A stretch of 64,000 nucleotides of DNA from Asticcacaulis tiandongensis. GTDB lineage: Bacteria > Pseudomonadota > Alphaproteobacteria > Caulobacterales > Caulobacteraceae. Under the pieces are notes generated by a model, which was not told the origin of the DNA, searched no databases, and saw only the letters and a program-made list of their open reading frames with translations. Location of the stretch: contig NZ_SSBC01000010.1 in the NCBI RefSeq assembly GCF_006475605.1, forward strand, positions 62,001 to 126,000. The letters run 5' to 3'. Below are positions 28,294-37,175 of this stretch, piece by piece (the first letter of the stretch is position 1; each line of letters opens with the position of its first letter). The position numbers and the translations under genes are program-made.

Positions 28294-28320
28294 TTGTCTC
28301 ATTTCATCTATAATTATAAT
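28294..28320 (+). promoter_or_regulatory. Candidate sigma-70-like promoter of GH35-GH31
   Basis: TATAAT occurs twice in tandem at 28309-28314 and 28315-28320, with a weak TTGTCT at 28294-28299 spaced 15 bases from the second. The -10 is exact but the -35 is poor, as expected of a regulated promoter. Transcription would start near 28327, ahead of the palindrome at 28348. Confidence 0.4.
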
Positions 28321-28347
28321 GGGTTGGGGATTTTAAAGTCGTTGTGA

Positions 28348-28361
28348 TGATAGCGTTATCA
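28348..28361. promoter_or_regulatory. Candidate LacI-type operator
   Basis: TGATAGCGTTATCA is a near-perfect palindrome with one mismatched pair and a CG centre, the hallmark of LacI-family operators. It lies 28 bases after the candidate -10, where a bound repressor would block transcription. No LacI gene is in the window. Confidence 0.5.
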
Positions 28362-28474
28362 CTTTTGGCTTGTGCTTTAAATCTATAATGCTACACAAAA
28401 TTATAAGATAAATCAGGGCCAGCGGTATGGTAAACAGCTGCAATCTGGCTTGAGGGATGGAGACACAGACACAT

Positions 28475-30196
28475 ATGCACATGAAATTATCCGGTAGCTC
28501 GACGTCTAAGGTAAGCGCTGTCATTCGCAAAGGCATTCGTCAGGGTGTGCTCACACTGGCTGCGGCGGCGATGGTCATGTCGGTATCGGCAGCCCCTGCG
28601 GCACTGGCACAATCCGCCCCTAAGCCTATACCGCATCTTGTCAAAAAGAATGGCAAGGCGGCGTTAATGGTGGATGGCGCGCCCTACCTGATGCTTGGGG
28701 CGCAGGTGAACAATTCTTCGAACTATCCGTCACAGCTTCCGTATGTGTGGCCAGCGCTGAAAGACATCGGTGCCAACACCGTAGAGGTCAATGTCGCGTG
28801 GGAGCAGGTTGAGCCGGTCGAAGGCCAATATGATTTCTCGTTTGTCGATGCTTTGGTCACTCAGGCGCGTGAAAATAATGTCCGCGTTGTGCTCTTGTGG
28901 TTCGGTACGTGGAAAAATACCTCGCCGCACTATGCGCCGGACTGGGTGAAACTGAACAATAAGCGTTTCCCGCGTATGACCAAGCAGGATGGCACCATCT
29001 CCTATTGTCTGTCGCCAATGGAAGAAACGACGCTTGAGGCCGACAAAAAGGCTTTTGCCGCCCTGATGCGCCACCTCAAGAAAATCGATGGCGAGCAGCA
29101 CACGGTCATTATGGTGCAGGTGCAGAACGAGAGCGGCACCTATGGTTCGGTACGCGATTATTCGCCCAAGGCTGAAAAAGTCTTCAAGGGCCCCGTGCCC
29201 GAAGCGCTTCTGAAAAAGAAGGGTCTGAAACCCGCCAAAGGCCAGAACAGCTGGGAACAGGTGTTCGGCAAACATGCGGACGAATATTTCCATGCCTGGC
29301 ATATCGCCAGCTATATTAATGGCGTCGCTGAAGCCGGTCGTGCTGAATATGACCTGCCGATGTATGTCAATGCCGCTATTCGTGAGCCACTTCTGGATGT
29401 CGGGCCGGAGTCCTATTCTTCGGGCGGGCCTACCCACAATGTGATCGACATCTATCAGGCGGCGGCACCCAAAATCGATATCATCGCGCCGGATATCTAT
29501 AAGCGCGATTCGAAGAACTACGAGGCCGTGCTTGATCTTTACAGCAAGTACGATAACCCGCTGTTTGTGCCGGAAACCGGCTCGGATACTGAATTTGCCC
29601 GTTACGCCTTCAGTGTGTTCGGGCGTGGTGGTATCGGCTTTGCCCCGTTTGGCATCGACTACACCGGCTACACCAACTATCCGCTGGGCGGCAAGGACAT
29701 CAGTCCGGAAGGCCTGAAGCCCTTTTCGAAGGTCTATGCCCTGTTTGGCCCCGCGCAACGCGAATGGGCGAAGCTGGCGTTTGAAAATCAGACATGGGGC
29801 GTTGCCGAAGGTGATGACCGCGCAGATCAGGTGGTTGATCTCAATGGCCGCTGGAAGGCGACTGTGTCCTATGGCGAATGGCAGTTCGGGTTCAAGAACT
29901 GGACATGGCTTGGGGATTTCGAGGCTGTGCCTGGGCGTGAAAAGCCCAATGGCGGCATGGTGGTCGCACAATTGTCCGAAGACGAGTTTCTGCTTCTGGG
30001 GCTTCATGCCCGCGTGACCTTTGATGTCGGCGACAAACAAAAGGGCAAGAATGTGATTTACCGATCGGTCGAAGAGGGCCGCTTCGTTGACGGCAAGTGG
30101 GTTGTCGATCGCATCTGGAACGGTGACCAGACGGATTACGGACTGAACCTGACGGATGCGCCCCGCATCCTCAAGGTCAAGCTGGCAACCTATTAA
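28475..30196 (+). CDS. GH35 beta-galactosidase, secreted
   Basis: ATG 28475 has GGAGA about ten bases upstream; ATG 28457 and 28481 are alternatives. A long N-terminus with a Sec signal (VLTLAAAAMVMSVSAAPAA, ALAQ site) exports the enzyme. The barrel shows the GH35 acid/base Glu219 in MVQVQNESGTYG and the nucleophile Glu367 in LFVPETGSDTEF. The C-terminal beta domain resembles the DUF5597 type. Related Cellvibrio enzymes remove galactose from xyloglucan side chains. The GH31 xylosidase gene follows 26 bases later, so the two are cotranscribed. Confidence 0.88.
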   Translation: MHMKLSGSSTSKVSAVIRKGIRQGVLTLAAAAMVMSVSAAPAALAQSAPKPIPHLVKKNGKAALMVDGAPYLMLGAQVNNSSNYPSQLPYVWPALKDIGANTVEVNVAWEQVEPVEGQYDFSFVDALVTQARENNVRVVLLWFGTWKNTSPHYAPDWVKLNNKRFPRMTKQDGTISYCLSPMEETTLEADKKAFAALMRHLKKIDGEQHTVIMVQVQNESGTYGSVRDYSPKAEKVFKGPVPEALLKKKGLKPAKGQNSWEQVFGKHADEYFHAWHIASYINGVAEAGRAEYDLPMYVNAAIREPLLDVGPESYSSGGPTHNVIDIYQAAAPKIDIIAPDIYKRDSKNYEAVLDLYSKYDNPLFVPETGSDTEFARYAFSVFGRGGIGFAPFGIDYTGYTNYPLGGKDISPEGLKPFSKVYALFGPAQREWAKLAFENQTWGVAEGDDRADQVVDLNGRWKATVSYGEWQFGFKNWTWLGDFEAVPGREKPNGGMVVAQLSEDEFLLLGLHARVTFDVGDKQKGKNVIYRSVEEGRFVDGKWVVDRIWNGDQTDYGLNLTDAPRILKVKLATY

Positions 30197-30222
30197 TACG
30201 AATATAAAACTGGGAGAAAACT

Positions 30223-33096
30223 ATGAAACCTTATATGTTTGCACCGGCGCTTGTGGCCTGTCTGATGGCCTCGACGGCACTGGCAGGCACATGGGAGCGC
30301 ACGGAAACCGGCATTGTCGTAAAGCCGGACACAGGTAGCGCCAAAGAAGTTCGCCTGACCGTTTATGGCGATAGTATCATTCAGGTGCTGGCGGTTGATG
30401 ATCCGGCGCGTGAGCAGATCGAAAGCCTGATGCAGGTCGCGAAGCCTTCGGGTGACTTTAAGACCAGTGAAACGGGTGGCAAGGTGCGCATCACCCTGCC
30501 TAAGGCATCGGCTGATGTCTCGCTTACCGATGGCAAGCTGACCTTCTATAATGCCAAGGGCGAGGCGGTTCTTAATGAGCACCAGAGCTCAATCACGCCG
30601 GTAACCATTGAGGGCAAGCCCTTTGTATCGGTGTCCGCGCAATTTAACCGTGGCACCAAAGAAAGCTTCTATGGGCTGGGGCAACATCAGAACGCCCAGA
30701 TGGATCTGAACGGCGAAGATGTCGAGCTGCGCCAGCACAATATGGACATCGGTATTCCGTTCCTGGTGTCCAACAAGAAGTATGGCATCCTGTGGGATAA
30801 TAACTCCGTCACACGTTTCGGTAATCCGACACCCTATGCCCTGTTCAGCCGTGACCTGAAGCTGACGGCGGTGGATGGCTCCAAAGGCCTGACCGCGAAA
30901 TATTATGTCGATGGTCAACTGGTGCTGACCCGCATCGAAGACGACATCCGTTATCAGTACCTCAAGGACGTAGCCGAGTTCTGGCCGAAAGACGCCGCCC
31001 TGACACGCGAAGCGACACAAGGCAAGAAGGTTAAGGTGGTCTGGGAAGGCACCATGACCTCGGAGCATAGCGGCGTGCATAAGCTTCGGATGTACTCGTC
31101 TGACTATGCCACCCTTAAGGTCGATGGTAAGACCATCTTTGACCGCATCTGGCGTCAGAACTGGAACCCCTGGTACCACAATTTCGAGCAGGAATTTAAA
31201 GCCGGAGAGCCGGTTAAGCTTCAGGTCGAATGGGAACCGGCGGGCGGCATGATCGCCATCCATCATAACAATCCACGGCCGGATATCGATAAACACTCGC
31301 TGAACCTGACCTCAGAAGCCGGTACCGGCCTCAACTACTTCTTCATTTCAGGTGCGGACCTTGATGAGGTCATTGGCGGCTATCGTCATGTGACCGGCGA
31401 AGCGCCGCTGATGCCGAAGTGGGCCTATGGTTTCTGGCAGTCACGCCAGCGTTATGAGACACAGGAGCAGCTTCTGAGCGTCCTGCGCACCTACCGTGAA
31501 AACAAGTGGCCGATCGATAATATCGTACAGGACTGGTTCTACTGGCCCGAAGACCAGTGGGGTTCACACGACTTCGATAAGTCGCGCTTCCCTGACCCTA
31601 AGGCGATGGTGGATGAGGTGCATGACAAAAATGCCCGCATCATGTTCTCGATCTGGGGTAAGTTCTACGCCAATACCGAACACTACAAAGAATTTGAGTC
31701 CAAAGGCTATATGTGGACGCAGAACGTCAAAAACGGTACGAAGGACTGGGTCGGGCCCGGCTATCTTAACAGCCACTACTCGCCCTATAATCAGGAAGCC
31801 CGCGATATGTACTATCGCCAGCTTAGCAGTAAACTTGGTCATCTCGGCATTGACGCCTGGTGGATCGATAATACCGAGCCTGATGTCAATTCCAACGAAC
31901 GTATAGAAGACTTCGCCAAGCTGATCACGCCGACCCAGATGGGGCCGGGGGCCTTGGTGCATAATGCCTATTCTCTGGTGGCGACGGCGGCGGTGTTTGA
32001 CGGCCTGCAACGCGATAAGCCCGATACACGTCACTTTATTCTGACGCGTTCAGGCTTTGCCGGTGTGCAGCGTAATTCTGCGGCTCTGTGGAGCGGTGAT
32101 GTGGTCGGCACATGGGCCAACTATCTTGACCAGATTTCCGCCGGCGTACAGACCGGCCTGTCGGGCGTGCCGAACTGGACGCATGACATTGGCGGCTATG
32201 CGCAGGAAACCCGTTTTCAGGGTGCTCAGGTCGGCATGCTTCAGGAAAATCGTGGTGGCGGGGGTTCTGGCACGGCTGAGGACATCCGCGAATGGCGTCA
32301 ACTGAATCAACGCTGGTGGCAGTTTGGGGCCTTCTCGCCCCTGATGCGCTCACACGGCGAAGGGGTGAAGCGGGAAATCCACGAAATCTCCCCCGAAGGC
32401 AGCGATATGCGGGCCAATATGGTGTGGTTCCTTGAACTGCGTTATCGCCTGATGCCCTATATCTATGCTTCGGCGTCCGATAGCTATTACAAGTCCGGCA
32501 CCCTGATGCGCGGTCTGGTATTCGATTTCGACCACGATCCGAAGGTACGTAACCTCAACGATCAGTATATGTTCGGTAAGGCTTTCCTGGTCGCGCCGGT
32601 CTATAAGTTCGATTCCACGTCACGTCAGGTTTATCTACCAGCGGGCGCAGACTGGTATGATTTCTATACCGGTCAGAAGCATACCGGCGGTCAGGAACTG
32701 AACGTCGCCGCACCGCTCGATCAGATGCCGCTGTTTGTCAAGGCGGGCTCGATTGTCCCTATGGGGCCGGTGACGCAATATGTCGATGAAAAGCCGGATG
32801 CACCGTTGACGATCAATGTCTATACGGGCGCTGATGGGGCCTTTAGCCTCTATGAGGATGATGGCGTGACCAATGCTTATCAGAAGGCAGGGGCCCATAG
32901 CCGCATTAACTTCAGCTATGACGACAAGTCGGGTGTACTGACGATTGCCGCGCGCGAAGGCAACTTCGAGGGCATGGTGGCCAACCGTCAGTTCAAGGTG
33001 CGCTTCATCAGGGCCGGCGGCAAAACCACCGACTTTGAAGCCTCCGATACACAGGTGGCCTATACAGGTAAGGCTCTGACGGTAAAGTCCAGATAG
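30223..33096 (+). CDS. GH31 alpha-xylosidase with PA14 insert, secreted
   Basis: This 957-residue exoenzyme starts with a Sec signal ending TALAG. An N-terminal GH31 beta domain is interrupted at about residues 215-360 by a PA14-like domain (GVHKLRMYSSDYATLKVDGK). The catalytic barrel carries the likely nucleophile Asp549 in DAWWIDNTEPD and acid/base Asp626 in ALWSGDVVGTW. A DUF5110-like segment is near the C-terminus (YTGADGAFSLYEDDG). PA14 inserts of this kind are known in Cellvibrio Xyl31A, which removes xylose from xyloglucan oligosaccharides; alpha-glucosidase or transglucosidase activity is the alternative. It ends at a strong terminator. Confidence 0.9.
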   Translation: MKPYMFAPALVACLMASTALAGTWERTETGIVVKPDTGSAKEVRLTVYGDSIIQVLAVDDPAREQIESLMQVAKPSGDFKTSETGGKVRITLPKASADVSLTDGKLTFYNAKGEAVLNEHQSSITPVTIEGKPFVSVSAQFNRGTKESFYGLGQHQNAQMDLNGEDVELRQHNMDIGIPFLVSNKKYGILWDNNSVTRFGNPTPYALFSRDLKLTAVDGSKGLTAKYYVDGQLVLTRIEDDIRYQYLKDVAEFWPKDAALTREATQGKKVKVVWEGTMTSEHSGVHKLRMYSSDYATLKVDGKTIFDRIWRQNWNPWYHNFEQEFKAGEPVKLQVEWEPAGGMIAIHHNNPRPDIDKHSLNLTSEAGTGLNYFFISGADLDEVIGGYRHVTGEAPLMPKWAYGFWQSRQRYETQEQLLSVLRTYRENKWPIDNIVQDWFYWPEDQWGSHDFDKSRFPDPKAMVDEVHDKNARIMFSIWGKFYANTEHYKEFESKGYMWTQNVKNGTKDWVGPGYLNSHYSPYNQEARDMYYRQLSSKLGHLGIDAWWIDNTEPDVNSNERIEDFAKLITPTQMGPGALVHNAYSLVATAAVFDGLQRDKPDTRHFILTRSGFAGVQRNSAALWSGDVVGTWANYLDQISAGVQTGLSGVPNWTHDIGGYAQETRFQGAQVGMLQENRGGGGSGTAEDIREWRQLNQRWWQFGAFSPLMRSHGEGVKREIHEISPEGSDMRANMVWFLELRYRLMPYIYASASDSYYKSGTLMRGLVFDFDHDPKVRNLNDQYMFGKAFLVAPVYKFDSTSRQVYLPAGADWYDFYTGQKHTGGQELNVAAPLDQMPLFVKAGSIVPMGPVTQYVDEKPDAPLTINVYTGADGAFSLYEDDGVTNAYQKAGAHSRINFSYDDKSGVLTIAAREGNFEGMVANRQFKVRFIRAGGKTTDFEASDTQVAYTGKALTVKSR

Positions 33097-33116
33097 GCTG
33101 TAAGCCATAAAAACGT

Positions 33117-33150
33117 AAAGCCCGAAGCGCATGCTTCGGGCTTTATTTTT
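33117..33150 (+). terminator. Intrinsic terminator of GH35-GH31
   Basis: AAAGCCCGAAGC and GCTTCGGGCTTT form a 12-base stem with a four-base loop, followed by ATTTTT. It lies 21 bases after the GH31 stop and also serves as the boundary to the convergent gene. Confidence 0.88.
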
Positions 33151-33159
33151 GCTGCCTGA

Positions 33160-33639
33160 CTATTCGGGATTACTAAAGAGGTAATCGGCAAAGGCCACCA
33201 TTTTATCGTCAGGCAACTTACGCTTGCCGTAATCGGTTTCGCGGGCCTCCGGCGTGCTGCAAGCCAGCTGTTTTATGGTGTCGAACACGCTGCCGGTTTT
33301 GATTGGAGACGAGGCACTATCAACGGAATCATCATTAAGTGTCAGGGCGTTGCTGGTGTTATAGGCTTTGAGTCCGACCGCGCGTAACTGACTGGTTGCG
33401 CAGTTAATCTCATAGGTAATGTGCGTATGCTTGATGTCGTCCTTAATGGCCGGGCCGTTACTGACCATGATTATGGTAGCGCGCCGCAACTGTGGGGCGG
33501 GTTCGGCAATGTTCGTATTGACGAAAATCGCCGTGGCACCATTCGCCAGCGAATCCACCACATAAACATCTGCATGGGCCATGGCGGGCAAAAGGGCGGC
33601 GCACAGGACAGAGACGGAAATAACTGCGCGTTTCAGCAT
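33160..33639 (-). CDS. Secreted protein, possibly surface-adhesin E-like
   Basis: ATG 33639 gives 159 residues; the upstream in-frame extension is not signal-like. A Sec signal (LKRAVISVSVLCAALLPAMA, AHA-DV site) exports it. The pattern of a strand pair, a cysteine in YEINCATSQLRAVGLKAY and a second cysteine in IKQLACSTPE loosely resembles the surface-adhesin E domain found in many small periplasmic proteins. The match is weak. It is convergent with the GH31 gene and divergent from cfa. Confidence 0.65.
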   Translation of the reverse strand: MLKRAVISVSVLCAALLPAMAHADVYVVDSLANGATAIFVNTNIAEPAPQLRRATIIMVSNGPAIKDDIKHTHITYEINCATSQLRAVGLKAYNTSNALTLNDDSVDSASSPIKTGSVFDTIKQLACSTPEARETDYGKRKLPDDKMVAFADYLFSNPE

Positions 33640-33802
33640 GATTGAAGCTTTCAAAGAATAGGTGACCAAGTGTCCGTGCTCAGAGACCGTCACACAACCC
33701 CTGTTCAGGGGGGATGCGGTTCTATGATTTATGTATGGATTTTTTACGGTCGAGGCCCGTTAGCTGTGCTTGTTATTTAATGCCTTTAAGGAGACGTAGC
33801 TT

Positions 33803-35059
33803 ATGGTTTCTACATCCTTTGAGACACAATCCCTGAACGTGCCGGATATGCAGATCGTACCGGCGGGTTTAAGGCGCAGCCTCAGGACACTGGGGCGCAA
33901 CTGGCGCACGGGCACGCTGGAAATCATTTTCCCCAATGGTGGCGTCTATGAGATCAAAGGACAGGAGCCGGGGCCGAAAGGCATTCTTAAGGTGCATGAT
34001 TTCCGTTTCCTGCGCCGCGTTCTGGCTTCAGGCGATATCGGATTTTGTGACGGTTACCGTAAAGGGGAGTGGGATACACCGGATCTGGCGGCCTTGCTTG
34101 AGGTGGTCACCCTCAATATAGATCGCCTGAAACGTTTCCTGACAGGCCATCCGGTCATCAAAATGGTCAATCGCATTGGCCATTTCCTCAATCGCAATAC
34201 GCGCGAAGGCTCAAGGAAGAACATTTTCGCCCACTATGATCTGGGTAATGCTTTTTACAGTCAGTGGCTTGATGCCACCATGACCTATTCCTCGGCTCTG
34301 TTTAAAAAGCAGGCGATCGTCAAGGCTGATGCACAAAAAGTGCTTGAGGCGGCGCAGACCGAGAAATATGCCGCCCTGTCGAGGCTGATTGAGCTTAAAC
34401 CTGACCAGCATGTGCTTGAGATTGGCTGTGGCTGGGGTGGCTTTGCCGAATATGCCGCCGGGGTGATCGGGGCAAAAGTGACCTGCCTGACCATCTCACC
34501 GGCCCAATATGACTATGCGGTCGAACGTATGCAGCGTCTGGGGCTGAGTGACAGGGTTGATATCCGGCTTCTCGATTACCGTGATGTTACCGGCCAGTAT
34601 GACGCCATTGTCTCAATCGAGATGTTTGAGGCCGTGGGCGAGCAATACTGGGACGACTATTTTAAACAGCTTAAGGCCTGTCTGAAACCCGGGGGCAAGG
34701 CGGGGCTTCAGGTCATTACCATTCGCGATGATCTGTTTGAAGAATATAAGGAACGGCCTGATTTTATTCAGAAGTATATCTTCCCCGGGGGTATGCTGCC
34801 CTCAATAGGGCGCTTGAAAGATCAGACACAAAAAGCCGGTCTTGAGGTCTTGTCTGATGCCGGTTTTGGGCATGACTATGCCCTGACGCTGAAACTGTGG
34901 GCGCAGCGGTTTGAGACCGCATGGACGGAGGGGCGCATCACCGGATTTGACCGCGCCTTCCGTAAACTCTGGCTCTTCTATCTCGCCTATTGTGAGGCCG
35001 GTTTTCGCACCGGACGCACCAATGTCGTGCATTTCGGGGTGCAAAAACCGGCAAACTAA
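33803..35059 (+). CDS. cfa: Cyclopropane-fatty-acyl-phospholipid synthase
   Basis: Cfa methylates double bonds of unsaturated fatty acyl chains in membrane phospholipids using S-adenosylmethionine. The 418-residue protein has GGAG at a good distance before ATG 33803. The SAM site is in HVLEIGCGWGGFAEYA, and other family segments are HYDLGNAFYSQWLD, MTYSSALFK, SIEMFEAVGEQYWDDYF and YIFPGGMLPSIG. The reading frame is complete. Cyclopropane lipids are a stationary-phase and acid-stress adaptation. No partner gene is adjacent. Confidence 0.95.
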   Translation: MVSTSFETQSLNVPDMQIVPAGLRRSLRTLGRNWRTGTLEIIFPNGGVYEIKGQEPGPKGILKVHDFRFLRRVLASGDIGFCDGYRKGEWDTPDLAALLEVVTLNIDRLKRFLTGHPVIKMVNRIGHFLNRNTREGSRKNIFAHYDLGNAFYSQWLDATMTYSSALFKKQAIVKADAQKVLEAAQTEKYAALSRLIELKPDQHVLEIGCGWGGFAEYAAGVIGAKVTCLTISPAQYDYAVERMQRLGLSDRVDIRLLDYRDVTGQYDAIVSIEMFEAVGEQYWDDYFKQLKACLKPGGKAGLQVITIRDDLFEEYKERPDFIQKYIFPGGMLPSIGRLKDQTQKAGLEVLSDAGFGHDYALTLKLWAQRFETAWTEGRITGFDRAFRKLWLFYLAYCEAGFRTGRTNVVHFGVQKPAN

Positions 35060-35213
35060 TTGGGGATAGGGTTGGGAAATTGCGCTCAGGCCGCAAAGTG
35101 ACAGCACAATAAACACTTGTAACCCCTTGTTGAGCGGGCTACCAAACCCGTTCCTTTAACAACAAACGGAGAATCGGCTGTGATGTGCGGACGGTTACCG
35201 ATTTGGGGGCGCA

Positions 35214-35837
35214 GTGCAGCCAGTGCAGGATAGGGTGAAAACCGAAGACGGGGCAAAGCCTTACGGCGCAATTACCCTGACGCGGCATGGTGAACCGGCC
35301 TTGTCCCGACGGGTAAAGCTGACCGCCGAAGGCTATCGCGACTGGTGGCGGCGTTATGATGAGTCCGGTCTGCTTGAAGGGCAGATTCCGCCTGAGCGCC
35401 TGAAAGCCTATGCGCGAGAGGCCGCCTATATTTTCTCCTCGACCCTGCCACGTTCTATTGAAACCGCTAAGGCCGTGTCAGACGGTAAACCTTTTCAGTC
35501 CTTGCCCTTGTTTGTCGAAGCGCCTTTGCCACCGCCGAAGTTTCCGAATTTCATCAGGTTTTCACCTAAATACTGGGGTGGGATATCGCGAATCTGGTGG
35601 TGGGCGTTTAACCATCATCAGGGACAGGAAAATCGCAAACAGGCCGAAGTGCGCGCACGTGAGGCCGCCCGTTTCCTGATTGAAAAGGCTTCTGAAGGCG
35701 GCGATGTGCTGCTGATGGCGCATGGCTATTTCAATTTTATGATTTCTCTGGAACTGGTGAAGGCGGGCTATGGCCAAACCTGCGAGCAGGGGTTTAAGTA
35801 CTGGGGCTGTCGCCGCTACGAAAAGCGTAGCCACTAA
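35214..35837 (+). CDS. Histidine phosphatase superfamily protein
   Basis: A 207-residue protein with the phosphoglycerate mutase/SixA-like RHG motif: LTRHGEPAL holds the phospho-acceptor His25. The second catalytic Arg and His lie in SSTLPRSIETA and LLMAHGYFNFM. The start is uncertain: GTG 35214, with a G-tract nearby, or GTG 35235 with AGGATAGG upstream. The substrate is unknown; the family covers sugar phosphates, phosphoproteins and many others. A short ORF of 16 codons begins at 35182 and overlaps the start. xseB follows after 24 bases. Confidence 0.82.
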   Translation: MQPVQDRVKTEDGAKPYGAITLTRHGEPALSRRVKLTAEGYRDWWRRYDESGLLEGQIPPERLKAYAREAAYIFSSTLPRSIETAKAVSDGKPFQSLPLFVEAPLPPPKFPNFIRFSPKYWGGISRIWWWAFNHHQGQENRKQAEVRAREAARFLIEKASEGGDVLLMAHGYFNFMISLELVKAGYGQTCEQGFKYWGCRRYEKRSH

Positions 35838-35861
35838 TTTAAAAATTAGAGAACCTGTAAA

Positions 35862-36104
35862 ATGAGCGAAAATCTTACCGATACCCTGTCCTTCGAAGAC
35901 GCCTTGTCTCAGCTTGAAAAGATCGTGGCTGAACTGGAATCCGGTCAGGCACCGCTTGAAAAATCGCTGCAACTCTATGAGCGAGGGGCCGCCCTTAAGG
36001 CCTTGTGTGAACAGCGGCTTGAGGCCGCGCGCTTGCAGGTTGAAAAAATTACCCTTAACAAGGCAGGGCAGGTTGAGGGAACCGCCGCCGCCGATTTTAA
36101 TTAG
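35862..36104 (+). CDS. xseB: Exodeoxyribonuclease VII small subunit
   Basis: XseB is the small subunit of exonuclease VII, which degrades single-stranded DNA into short pieces. The 80-residue helical protein shows the family core SFEDALSQLEKIVAELESG, PLEKSLQLYERG and LKALCEQRLEAARLQVEKI. The large subunit gene xseA is not in the window. It is followed by ispA and dxs, an order conserved in many proteobacteria; the three are probably one operon. Confidence 0.95.
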   Translation: MSENLTDTLSFEDALSQLEKIVAELESGQAPLEKSLQLYERGAALKALCEQRLEAARLQVEKITLNKAGQVEGTAAADFN

Positions 36105-36159
36105 AGCCGTTTTAATGAGAGTCCTGGTTTCGGCCAGTCGGGACATACTTTAGGATTAT

Positions 36160-37077
36160 ATGGATTTGCCTCTGACCGCTGCCAATTCTGATCTTCCGCC
36201 GTTGCAGCGACGCATGCAGGAGACGGCTGATCTTGTGACCATGGCCCTTGATCAGCTTCTGCCGCGCGGTGAGGGGCCTGAGTCCCGCCTGATGGAAGCC
36301 ATGCGCTATGCGGTGCTTGGTCCGGGCAAGCGCTTGCGTCCGTTTTTCGCGCTTGAAACCGGTCGTTTGTTTGACGCTGACCCTCAGGCGGTATTGCGGG
36401 CCGCCTGTGCGCTTGAGTGTATCCATGCCTATTCGCTGGTGCATGATGACCTGCCGTGTATGGACGATGATGATGTGCGTCGCGGGCAATTGACGGTGCA
36501 CCGTGCCTATGATGAGGCGACGGCCGTTCTGGCGGGCGATGCCCTGCAAAGCGTGGCTTTTGAAATATTGTCACACGAAGATACCCACGAAGACCCCATG
36601 ATCCGTTGCGAGTTGATGATGCGTCTGGCGCAGGCATCGGGCGCACAGGGCATGGCGGGTGGTCAGATGATTGACCTGATTGGTGTGACGGACGATCTGG
36701 GGGGCGTGGCACGTATGCAGCGCCTGAAGACGGGGGCCTTAATTGGTTATGCGTTTGAAATTCCGCTTATTATTGCCGATGCCGGTGAAAAGGAATCCCA
36801 CGCCCTGATCCATTTCGCTCAGGATGTCGGGCTGGCTTATCAGATTGCGGATGATCTTCTGGATGTAGAAGGTGACCCCGACCTTCTGGGGAAAGCAGCC
36901 GGTGGTAAGGATGCGGAAAAGGGAAAAACCAATTTCGTCACCCTTCTGGGGCTGGGCGAAGCCAAGGGTAAGGTGCAGATTTTATCTGAACAGGCCAAGG
37001 CGAGACTTGATATTTTCGGGTCATCGGCGCAAATCCTGCGCGATAGTGTTGATTTCGTGCTAAACCGCCAGAATTAA
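36160..37077 (+). CDS. ispA: Polyprenyl synthetase (farnesyl diphosphate synthase)
   Basis: IspA condenses DMAPP with two IPP units to give farnesyl diphosphate, the precursor of ubiquinone side chains and undecaprenyl phosphate. The 305-residue protein has the first aspartate-rich motif [10 protein letters not shown] at residues 96-105, with the insertion typical of bacterial short-chain enzymes, and the second in [21 protein letters not shown] near residue 56 binds diphosphate. xseB lies 55 bases upstream and dxs 98 bases downstream, as usual in this cluster. Confidence 0.94.
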   Translation: MDLPLTAANSDLPPLQRRMQETADLVTMALDQLLPRGEGPESRLMEAMRYAVLGPGKRLRPFFALETGRLFDADPQAVLRAACALECIHAYSLVHDDLPCMDDDDVRRGQLTVHRAYDEATAVLAGDALQSVAFEILSHEDTHEDPMIRCELMMRLAQASGAQGMAGGQMIDLIGVTDDLGGVARMQRLKTGALIGYAFEIPLIIADAGEKESHALIHFAQDVGLAYQIADDLLDVEGDPDLLGKAAGGKDAEKGKTNFVTLLGLGEAKGKVQILSEQAKARLDIFGSSAQILRDSVDFVLNRQN

Positions 37078-37175
37078 TCTGATTAGAAAACGCGGTTTTT
37101 CGACGCAGACTTTTTATAAACCCCGCGATAGGATCGCATCCTAAGCCTGATCCGGCCACAGAGTATCTGCCCCTT

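Larger units (their letters stand above)
28154..28474. other. Divergent intergenic region, regulator / GH35
   Basis: This 321-base AT-rich gap holds the probable promoters of both divergent genes. On the plus side I see the TATAAT boxes, the CG-centred palindrome listed separately, and GGAGA ahead of ATG 28475. On the regulator side I see short imperfect repeats (ACGG...CCGT near 28213 and TTGT...ACAAC near 28230) that could hold its own operator. No open reading frame is convincing. Confidence 0.5.

Noticed and set aside
28730-30040. Long open frame (436 codons) on the minus strand opposite GH35
   Set aside because: It is antisense to a gene with clear GH35 catalytic residues and a good start. 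Its translation has no recognisable domain, so it is a high-GC shadow.
35182-35232. Short ORF of 16 codons overlapping the histidine phosphatase start
   Set aside because: No family features and a poorly spaced ribosome-binding site; could be a leader peptide but is not supported.
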